In this document: one piece after another, positions 1 to 4,986 of the stretch
How positions within the stretch are numbered: position 1 is the stretch's first letter
Layout of the letters: every line of letters begins with the position of its first letter
Assembly: GCA_027050975.1 (NCBI GenBank)
Contig: JALUAR010000106.1
Coordinates: 1 to 17,289 of the forward strand
Source of the DNA: Thermodesulfovibrio sp.
Lineage (GTDB): Bacteria > Nitrospirota > Thermodesulfovibrionia > Thermodesulfovibrionales > JdFR-85
Direction of reading: 5' to 3'
Length of the DNA stretch: 17,289 nt
Notes under the pieces: model-generated
The model's database searches: none
What the model was told of the DNA's origin: nothing
The model's input: only the letters and a program-made list of their open reading frames with translations
Program-made: the position numbers and the translations under genes

Positions 1-99
1 TATCTTCAAGTGCAAGGGCTTGAACAGCCCGAGGAAGGTGTGGTAGAGTTTTTTTATAAGCTGGATGTATCACTGTCAAGAACACTCTACTACAAATAA
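1..99 (+). CDS. C-terminal end of an unidentified protein (partial)
   Basis: Frame 1 is open from the window edge to a TAA at 97-99 and gives 32 residues ending in VSLSRTLYYK. The alternation of hydrophobic and polar residues (VVEFFYKLDVSLSRTLYYK) looks like one or two final beta strands, as in large secreted or envelope proteins, but that is only an impression and no family is recognised. The stop is 35 bases before the mltF start on the same strand, so the two genes could be co-transcribed. Too little is present to assign a function. Confidence 0.55.
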   Translation, partial: YLQVQGLEQPEEGVVEFFYKLDVSLSRTLYYK

Positions 100-134
100 A
101 TGCATATTAACCTTTGTATTCATAAATAATCCCT

Positions 135-1601
135 ATGGACAGGATAAAAAGCGGTATTCGCTATATATGTCTCCTGCTCATTGTCATTTTTCTCTTAAGT
201 CCTGTCTCAGAGGCAGGGCATCTGGATAAACAGACTCCTCTTGCTGCCCATCTTAAAAAGCGATACACCGACGACCTGGATGGTCTTCTCAAAAGACGTT
301 ACATACGCGTGCTCACCACCTTCAACAGGACCAACTTCTTTATTGCCGGTGGAAAACATTACGGTTTCGAATACTCTCTGCTGAAAGAGTACGAGAAGTT
401 TCTGAACAGAAGGATAAAACGAAAAGACCTTAAGGTGGTGATTGAGTTCATCCCTGTCTCCAGAGACAAACTCCTGCCCATGCTCATAGAAGGCTACGGC
501 GACATTGCTGCTGCAGGACTGACCATTACCCCCGAGCGTCTTAAAAAAGTGGACTTTACGATTCCCTATCTCAAGGGAGTGGACGAGATTGTTGTGACTC
601 ATAAAAGTGTGAAAGGATTAAAGAGCCTATATGACCTCTCCGGCAGGGTGGTTTATGTCAGGGAAAGCAGCAGTTACTACGAAAGTCTGCTGGAACTGAA
701 CCGGAAACTCAGGCGGAAAGGATTAAGGCCGGTAAAAATAAAGAAGGCCCCCGAGGAGTTGGAGACAGAGGATATCCTTGAACTGGTTAATTCCGGTGCA
801 GTTAAGATAACCGTATCTGACAGTCACATAGCAACAATATGGTCAAAGATATTCCATGATATAAGGCTGCGTACTGATCTGAAGGTCAAGAAGAACCGGA
901 AGATAGCCTGGATGGTGCGGAAGAATAATCCCATGCTGAGGAAAAGCCTGAACAGGTTTTTGAAAAGGCATAAGAAAGGGACTCGACTTGGAAATATCTA
1001 TTTCAACAGATACTACAAAGACACAAAGTGGATCAAAAACCCGCTTTCAAAAAGCGAGCAGAGAAAACTGGAAAAGTACAAAGCCCTCTTCCAGAAATAT
1101 GCCCGTGCCTATGGATTTGACTGGATGCTCATCATGGCCCTTGCCTATCAGGAATCCGGACTGGACAATAGCAAGAAAAGCCACACCGGAGCAGTTGGCA
1201 TCATGCAGATACTTCCGCGCACAGCAGCAGATAAAAGAATCGGCATTCGTGATGTACACAAGGTTGAAAACAACATACATGCAGGAGTAAAGTATCTTGC
1301 CTTTCTGAGGGACCATTATTTCAATGAAAAACAGCTCCGTGAGCGTGACAGGGTACGTTTTGCCCTTGCAGCCTACAATGCCGGTCCGGCAAAGATAAGA
1401 AAGGCCAGGGCCCTTGCCAGGAAGATGGGCCTTGACCCCAACAGGTGGTTCAGGAATGTTGAGATGGCTGTGTTAAGGATAGTGGGTCAGGAAACAGTCC
1501 GGTACGTAAGCAATATAAACAAGTATTACATCTTATTTAAAGCTGCCTTTCAGTGGGAGAAGGTTCGCGAGGAAAGGAAGAAGGTGGTTCTTAACAGGTA
1601 G
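135..1601 (+). CDS. mltF: MltF-type membrane/periplasmic lytic murein transglycosylase
   Basis: The 488-aa protein has the two-part MltF build. A signal sequence comes first: residues 1-28, basic then a hydrophobic run, with a plausible cleavage after SEA and no lipobox cysteine. It is followed by a solute-binding (SBP_bac_3-like) domain at about 55-290 and a lysozyme-like SLT domain at about 315-455. Catalytic Glu340 lies in ALAYQESGLD. The family signatures GAVGIMQILPRTA and AAYNAGPAK follow at about 353 and 412. Enzymes of this family cleave the MurNAc-GlcNAc bond of peptidoglycan, leaving 1,6-anhydro ends; the N-terminal domain is regulatory in characterised homologues. Length is typical (E. 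coli MltF is a little over 500 aa). No Shine-Dalgarno stands before the ATG, so translation may depend on the gene ending at 99. MltF of E. coli is outer-membrane anchored; absence of a lipobox here suggests a soluble periplasmic or inner-membrane-held form. Confidence 0.9.
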   Translation: MDRIKSGIRYICLLLIVIFLLSPVSEAGHLDKQTPLAAHLKKRYTDDLDGLLKRRYIRVLTTFNRTNFFIAGGKHYGFEYSLLKEYEKFLNRRIKRKDLKVVIEFIPVSRDKLLPMLIEGYGDIAAAGLTITPERLKKVDFTIPYLKGVDEIVVTHKSVKGLKSLYDLSGRVVYVRESSSYYESLLELNRKLRRKGLRPVKIKKAPEELETEDILELVNSGAVKITVSDSHIATIWSKIFHDIRLRTDLKVKKNRKIAWMVRKNNPMLRKSLNRFLKRHKKGTRLGNIYFNRYYKDTKWIKNPLSKSEQRKLEKYKALFQKYARAYGFDWMLIMALAYQESGLDNSKKSHTGAVGIMQILPRTAADKRIGIRDVHKVENNIHAGVKYLAFLRDHYFNEKQLRERDRVRFALAAYNAGPAKIRKARALARKMGLDPNRWFRNVEMAVLRIVGQETVRYVSNINKYYILFKAAFQWEKVREERKKVVLNR

Positions 1602-2137
1602 AGCCTGCAAAAAGCTTAACCTCAAAACAGTATCTAACTGTCAATGCTATTCGTTAGTTTTGGTTTTTGATTCTTCTTATGCATCACTTCTTTGTCCCAT
1701 CTGTCTTATTCTGTCCTGTTTTCTTTTTAACATCCCCTCAACGTGTCCATTTCAGCATGCACTTAAGATAAAAATTTATGAAAAGATTTTTATCACGTAA
1801 TTGTCTTCAAGCATAGCAAAGATAGAGATTGCTACTTCTCTTTTGATCATAAGTCTCTTATTTCCTCTCTCCACTTAAGTTCCACCAGATGAAACTTCAA
1901 ATCCATATAATTACCTTTAAGAAAATAAACTTAAGTTTCCTTTATTTCAATTGATGAATCCGCTTGTGAGAAAATAGCTTACAGGGATGTAAAGTATTTG
2001 ACATCCTTTAATATCCTTTTTAAGCCTGTCAAGCAGTGTTGAGCCTGGTTCGTTTGTGAAAAAGGTAAGATCGGTTTTCATGGTTCAATGAAAATTATGC
2101 CACATTGGGTTTCACATAATAGATGCTATCTATATAA
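1602..2137. other. Gene-poor interval with decayed coding debris
   Basis: These 536 bases hold no intact gene. The one recognisable piece is the helicase-type N-terminal remnant at 1947-2081 (- strand). Two tiny - strand frames, 1847-1906 (19 codons) and 1776-1850 (24 codons), overlap by ATGA and have purine-rich stretches upstream of their starts, but I recognise neither. The + strand is strongly pyrimidine-rich from about 1665 to 1740, including three TGTC words spaced 9 and 10 bases apart (1693, 1702, 1712). A weak stem (CTAAC 1634-1638 with GTTAG 1653-1657, then a T-rich run) follows mltF and could be a poor terminator. Confidence 0.5.
1947..2081 (-). pseudogene. N-terminal remnant of a phospholipase-D-like/DEAD-box helicase protein
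   Basis: An ATG at 2081 opens a 44-codon frame that begins MKTDLTFFTNEPGSTLLDRL and ends YFLTSGFIN before TGA. The pattern F-x-TNEPG ... L-x-DRL ... V-x-YFxTSGF is, from memory, the characteristic first 40 residues of large bacterial helicases with an N-terminal PLD-like nuclease domain, proteins of about 1000 aa often found near restriction or defence genes. Here the frame stops immediately after TSGF, and I could not recognise any continuation in the 350 bases downstream, so the rest has been deleted rather than merely frameshifted. The remnant lies directly downstream of the toxin-antitoxin pair on the same strand, in the accessory islet. The family match is by eye, not by search. Confidence 0.6.
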
Positions 2138-2416
2138 TCATTCCCTTAAATACCTTTTAAGTTTTTTATAAAAATTTTCATGGCTGCCGATTGTGTAAAG
2201 ATAAAGCACATCCTTTTTGTATTCATAGGAAAGAAGGAAAAGCTGGGAGCGGAAGGTAAATTTGTGAACTCGAACCCCCTTTAAATCCCCTTTTTTGAGT
2301 TCACCTATGTCAGGATTTTCCAATATTTTCCTTACCTGATTATCTATCTCAAGTTGTAGCTTAGGAGGTGATTTCTTTTTAAATTTGAGAAAGTGGTTTG
2401 AGGCAATTATCTTCAA
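2138..2416 (-). CDS. RelE/ParE-family toxin of a type II toxin-antitoxin module
   Basis: This 92-aa basic protein has the RelE/ParE layout. The N-terminal helix pair is rich in Lys (FLKFKKKSPPKLQLEIDNQV). The block GELKKGDLKGVRVHKF comes next, then a strand pair (QLFLLSYEY ... VLYLYTIG) and the C-terminal signature GSHENFYKKLKRYLR. RelE-type toxins cut mRNA in the ribosomal A site; which residues do this here cannot be read with certainty. The start is TTG at 2416, overlapping the antitoxin stop as TTGA, so translation is coupled and toxin yield is probably kept below antitoxin yield. No ATG is available at the N-terminus. The gene looks intact, unlike the damaged genes on both sides of it in this islet. 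A ParE-like target (gyrase) cannot be excluded. Confidence 0.85.
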   Translation of the reverse strand: MKIIASNHFLKFKKKSPPKLQLEIDNQVRKILENPDIGELKKGDLKGVRVHKFTFRSQLFLLSYEYKKDVLYLYTIGSHENFYKKLKRYLRE

Positions 2417-2643
2417 CGAATCACCCCGAATTTATACTCCTTTCCAAGCCCTGCTTCAATCTCCTTTTTTGCCTCAAGTGTCTCTTTTATAAAGGAGAGA
2501 GGAAGATCAGGATACTCCTCTGACAACATTCCATCGGTGATGTATTTCTTGATCTGTTCAGATATACTCCTGTGTTCCAACTCTGCTTTTATCCTGATTT
2601 TTTTCTCAATCTCATCTGGCAACCTTAAGGTTAATACCTTCAT
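2413..2643 (-). CDS. ParD-like ribbon-helix-helix antitoxin
   Basis: The 76-aa product begins MKVLTLRLPDEIEKKIRIKA, a ribbon-helix-helix strand and helix. It continues with HRSISEQIKKYI and the segment PDLPLSFIKETLEAKKEIEAG, which recalls the ParD-like antitoxin family: the N-terminal half dimerises and binds DNA, the C-terminal half wraps the toxin. A strong Shine-Dalgarno (AGGAGG) sits 7 bases before the ATG at 2643, much better than the toxin's, as expected for an antitoxin made in excess. The gene is the first of a two-gene operon and probably represses its own promoter at 2702-2673, where two TATTGTA words spaced 9 bases apart are candidate operator half-sites. Family by eye; the exact antitoxin class is less certain than the fact of the TA pair. 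Confidence 0.85.
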   Translation of the reverse strand: MKVLTLRLPDEIEKKIRIKAELEHRSISEQIKKYITDGMLSEEYPDLPLSFIKETLEAKKEIEAGLGKEYKFGVIR

Positions 2644-2672
2644 TTGTATCCTCCTGTATTCGTTATAAATAC

Positions 2673-2702
2673 ATTATCATACAATATCTACAATACTGTC
2701 AA
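2673..2702 (-). promoter_or_regulatory. Promoter and candidate operator of the toxin-antitoxin operon
   Basis: On the - strand a consensus TTGACA (2702-2697) precedes GATAAT (2678-2673) with an 18-base spacer; TATGAT at 2681-2676 is a second -10 choice with a 15-base spacer. The spacer carries TATTGTA twice, 9 bases apart, which could be where the ribbon-helix-helix antitoxin binds. The antitoxin ATG lies 30 bases further on. Confidence 0.65.
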
Positions 2703-2771
2703 GGTCTTCTCTCTACTCCTCTCTTTTTCATTTTTTCGCCACATATTTCTGGAATCTTCTCTCTGGTTTAT

Positions 2772-2871
2772 CAGGAATCCAAATCCTGTGATTCAGGTTT
2801 GCAACCTGAACCCGAATATTTCCCCTCACTGTCTCAGACTGTGAGACAAGCCAGGGGGCCGGTCTGAGACC
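2772..2871. repeat. Cluster of four small inverted repeats in the intergenic region
   Basis: Four inverted repeats lie within 100 bases. CAGGA/TCCTG spans 2772-2788. TTCAGGTT-tgc-AACCTGAA is a perfect 8-bp stem at 2792-2810. TGTCTCA-gactg-TGAGACA is a perfect 7-bp stem at 2830-2848. GGTCTgAGACC is at 2861-2871. The last two share GTCT and AGAC words, and GAACCCG recurs between and after them. There is no T-run after any stem, so they are not classical terminators. The stretch sits between the divergent TA promoter and the gbsR promoter and could be a regulatory or decayed repeat element. The rest of the 2644-2994 interval is a pyrimidine-rich tract (about 2705-2740) plus the two promoters. 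Confidence 0.5.
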
Positions 2872-2927
2872 CGAACCCGCAATGAGAGATATATTTAGTG
2901 AAACTGATCGTCTGCAAAAATTTTTGC

Positions 2928-2956
2928 TTGACTTTTCAGTGTTCTCATTGTATAAT
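2928..2956 (+). promoter_or_regulatory. Sigma70-type promoter of the GbsR/MarR regulator gene
   Basis: TTGACT at 2928-2933 and a perfect TATAAT at 2951-2956 are separated by exactly 17 bases, an almost ideal housekeeping promoter. The expected transcript start near 2963 falls inside the inverted-repeat operator that begins two bases after the -10 box, giving a leader of about 30 bases before the ATG at 2995. Confidence 0.8.
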
Positions 2957-2957
2957 A

Positions 2958-2986
2958 CGTTTAGAATATTCTAAATATTCTAAACG
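2958..2986. promoter_or_regulatory. 29-bp perfect inverted-repeat operator, probably for GbsR autoregulation
   Basis: CGTTTAGAATATT and AATATTCTAAACG form a perfect 13-bp inverted repeat around CTA. Inside it lies a second, overlapping 16-bp palindrome (TTTAGAATATTCTAAA, 2960-2975), so two dimer sites appear to be nested. Its place from just after the -10 box across the transcript start suits steric repression by the winged-helix regulator encoded immediately downstream. Confidence 0.75.
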
Positions 2987-2994
2987 ATACTAAA

Positions 2995-3525
2995 ATGAAT
3001 GGTAACACAAACGATAGCACGTTTCAAGAGATACGGGAAGGGCTAATAGAGGCCCTGGGCAGAATCACCTCGTTCTGGGGATTTAGCAGAGTGATGGGAC
3101 AGATTTATGGACTTCTTTATTTGTCTCCACGACCTCTTTCACTTACCGAAATATCTCAAAGTCTTTCCATAAGTAAGGGTAACGTAAGTATAAATGTAAG
3201 GGCACTGGAAAGGTGGAACATGGTTAAGCAGGTCTGGGTAAAAGGAGACAGAAAGGACTACTATGAGGCCGAAACCGACTTCTGGAATATTATACGGGGG
3301 GTTTTAAGAGAAAGAGAAAAAAAGGAGTTTGCACAGGCTCTGAACTCAATAAGCATGCTTTTAGGGAAAGTTGATAAGGGTAAGAGAGCAAAGAAGAGAG
3401 AGGAGATTTCTTTTATTCACGAAAGACTGACAAAACTATTGGATTTCATCAAACTTATGGATAATATCGTAACAATCCTGCTTAAAATTGATGATATAAA
3501 AGGTGGCTTTTTACTGAAAAGATAG
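2995..3525 (+). CDS. GbsR/MarR-family transcriptional regulator
   Basis: This 176-aa protein has a winged helix-turn-helix at about 30-95. YGLLYLSPRPLSLTEISQSL precedes the recognition helix SISKGNVSINVRALERW, and the wing VWVKGDRKDYYEAE follows. The block GDRKDYYEAETDFW and the charged C-terminal helices for dimerisation are the GbsR subgroup pattern (B. subtilis GbsR is a choline-responsive repressor of betaine genes). No choline or betaine genes are near here, so its ligand is unknown. It is probably autoregulated from the inverted repeat at 2958-2986. The ATG has no Shine-Dalgarno (ATACTAAA precedes it). It forms a two-gene unit with the SDR gene 16 bases downstream, which is its most likely target. 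Confidence 0.88.
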   Translation: MNGNTNDSTFQEIREGLIEALGRITSFWGFSRVMGQIYGLLYLSPRPLSLTEISQSLSISKGNVSINVRALERWNMVKQVWVKGDRKDYYEAETDFWNIIRGVLREREKKEFAQALNSISMLLGKVDKGKRAKKREEISFIHERLTKLLDFIKLMDNIVTILLKIDDIKGGFLLKR

Positions 3526-3532
3526 AATATTC
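3523..3532. promoter_or_regulatory. Second copy of the GbsR operator core between regulator and SDR gene
   Basis: TAGAATATTC here is identical over 10 bases to the centre of the 16-bp palindrome in the operator at 2958-2986. It starts in the TAG stop codon of the regulator and ends 9 bases before the SDR start. It could be an auxiliary binding site, for example for looping or for blocking readthrough. A chance match in AT-rich DNA remains possible. Confidence 0.4.
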
Positions 3533-3541
3533 GGTGTAAAA

Positions 3542-4486
3542 ATGTCTTATAGAGAAACACACACTGTCACAGGAGCTTTCGGATTTACCGGAAGATACAT
3601 TGCAGGGCTATTGCTTGAAAGGGGATACAACGTCCGGACGCTTACGAACTCACCGAACAGGGAAAATCTCTTTAATAACCGGATCAGGGCTTTCCCTTAC
3701 AACTTTGATAACTTTGATGCCCTTGTCAACTCACTTAAAGGAACCAGAGTTCTGTATAACAACTACTGGGTAAGGTTCAATCATCCTCTTTTCTCTTACC
3801 GTGAAGCAATAGAAAACTCAATAAAGCTTTTTGAGGCAGCAAAGCAGGCAGGTGTCGAAAAGATAGTGCATATCAGTATTACAAACCCCTCAGAGGACTC
3901 TCCCTTTGAGTATTTCAGAGGCAAAGCAATTTTGGAAAGGTCCCTGATAGAGTCAGGGCTGTCATATGCCATTCTAAGACCTGCCATTATTTTCGGAAAA
4001 GAGGACATCCTGATAAATAATATTGCATGGTTTTTGAGAAGATTTCCTGTTTTTGGTGTATTCGGAGACGGCAATTACAGGGTGCAACCAATTTATGTTG
4101 AGGACCTAGCCCGTCTGGCAGTGGAGTATGGAGAGAATGATAAAAATATCATTATTGATGCCATCGGGCCGGAAACATTTACCTACAGAGAACTGGTAAC
4201 CATAATAGGGAAGGCTATTGGAAAACCAAGGCCGATTATCAGTATTCCTCCTTTATGTGGATTTCTCATCGGAAGGCTTACCGGCGTAGTTCAGCGGGAT
4301 ACCGTTATCACATGGGACGAGATAAAAGGCCTTATGTCAAACCTGCTTTTTACAAACTCACCGCCTGCAGGCAATACCCGATTCTCGGAATGGATAAAAG
4401 AGCATTCACAAATTATTGGAATACACTACAGCAGTGAACTGCAAAGGCGGATAAGGGGAGACAGGCTCACTCAAACATCTTCATAA
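3542..4486 (+). CDS. Atypical SDR / NAD(P)-dependent epimerase-like protein
   Basis: The 314-aa protein is a Rossmann-fold extended or atypical short-chain dehydrogenase. The dinucleotide-binding glycines are in TGAFGFTG (10-17). A candidate catalytic Ser112 is in VHISITNPS, and YFRGK (Tyr124, Lys128) gives the YxxxK pair. The motif ILRPAIIFG (about 144-152) follows and a mobile C-terminal half completes the fold. It resembles the group of nucleotide-sugar-epimerase-like proteins that includes the complex I accessory subunit NDUFA9; the substrate cannot be read. The N-terminus is slightly odd, with MSYRETHTVTGA where most relatives start directly with a hydrophobic strand before TGA. A weak GGTG stands 8 bases before the ATG. 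It is the second gene of the gbsR unit and overlaps the convergent PIN remnant by 20 bases at its 3' end. Confidence 0.8.
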   Translation: MSYRETHTVTGAFGFTGRYIAGLLLERGYNVRTLTNSPNRENLFNNRIRAFPYNFDNFDALVNSLKGTRVLYNNYWVRFNHPLFSYREAIENSIKLFEAAKQAGVEKIVHISITNPSEDSPFEYFRGKAILERSLIESGLSYAILRPAIIFGKEDILINNIAWFLRRFPVFGVFGDGNYRVQPIYVEDLARLAVEYGENDKNIIIDAIGPETFTYRELVTIIGKAIGKPRPIISIPPLCGFLIGRLTGVVQRDTVITWDEIKGLMSNLLFTNSPPAGNTRFSEWIKEHSQIIGIHYSSELQRRIRGDRLTQTSS

Positions 4487-4757
4487 ACTCCTCAGCACTT
4501 ATTATTCTCACTGCCCTGAGTTCTTTCAGATTACATAACTCTTTATCCCCACTCACTATATAATCTGCTCCTCCGGAAAGTGCACATGAAAGGAACCTGT
4601 CATCATCAGGGTCGTTACATATGCCTGTAACCAACTCTCCAGGTTCAACCACTTCAAAAAATGGCAGGATATACTTTTCAATGATCACCTTTATCTCTTC
4701 TTCGGTGAGTGAAATTTTCGGATAGGTAAGAACTTTCCGGAAAAGGTTGAATATGAT
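4467..4757 (-). pseudogene. PIN-domain toxin (PIN_3 type) lacking its N-terminus
   Basis: The frame is open from just after an in-frame TAA (4760-4758) to TGA and encodes 96 residues. FRKVLTYPKISLTEEE, then CNDPDDDRFLSCALSGGADYIVSGDKEL and VRIISAEEFMKMF, match the second two-thirds of the stand-alone PIN toxins (usually about 135-140 aa). DPDDD and SGDKEL carry the conserved C-terminal acidic residues of the RNase site. The first 40-45 residues, with the essential first Asp (the DTN motif), are absent, and no start codon precedes GTG at 4688, which would give only 73 residues. Homology seems to end at about 4745-4757, next to the promoter of the zinc-ribbon gene, which suggests a deletion. 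No antitoxin gene is adjacent. Almost certainly dead as an enzyme. Confidence 0.75.
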
Positions 4758-4765
4758 TTAAATCA

Positions 4766-4795
4766 TTGTCGTTGTCTGTCTGCAGAGGTTATAAT
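4766..4795 (+). promoter_or_regulatory. Candidate promoter of the small zinc-ribbon gene
   Basis: A perfect TATAAT at 4790-4795 is preceded by TTGTCG (4766-4771) with an 18-base spacer. The -35 match is only moderate. The implied transcript start near 4802 gives a leader of about 27 bases before the ATG at 4829, and argues against any longer reading of that gene. Confidence 0.45.
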
Positions 4796-4828
4796 TTGAT
4801 TATATCGCGTATTTTAAATGCTGAAATC

Positions 4829-4984
4829 ATGCTTAAATGTCCGTTTTGTGATAGGGAATTGAAGATAAAGGGGGCGGAGGGGTGGGTCTGTGAGTGTGGA
4901 GAGGTTATCCCCTTCGGTTATGAGGTGGATACAAATGAGGGGTGCGAGAGCTGTCCTGTAAAAAACTGTCCAAAAAGAAAATAG
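4829..4984 (+). CDS. Small cysteine-rich zinc-ribbon protein
   Basis: The 51-aa protein begins MLKCPFCDRELKIKG. It has a first ribbon made of CPFC (Cys4, Cys7) and CEC (Cys21, Cys23), then a second cysteine cluster GCESCPVKNCPKRK (Cys39, Cys42, Cys47) at the C-terminus. The first four cysteines suit one zinc; three more with a lysine tail could hold a second metal or be structural. I do not recognise the family. A TTG 63 bases upstream would extend the frame, but the extra residues are not ribbon-like and it lies in the candidate promoter, so I chose ATG 4829 although it has no Shine-Dalgarno. It ends 2 bases from the convergent proS stop. Function unknown. Confidence 0.65.
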   Translation: MLKCPFCDRELKIKGAEGWVCECGEVIPFGYEVDTNEGCESCPVKNCPKRK

Positions 4985-4986
4985 TA

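Noticed and set aside
1622..1669. Rho-independent terminator after mltF
   Set aside because: The only stem is 5 bp with a 14-base loop and the following T-rich run is interrupted by GG; too weak to call.
2644..2844. 66-codon + strand frame before gbsR
   Set aside because: It runs from the TA promoter across the hairpin cluster, has a low-complexity Phe/Leu/Ser composition and lacks a ribosome site.
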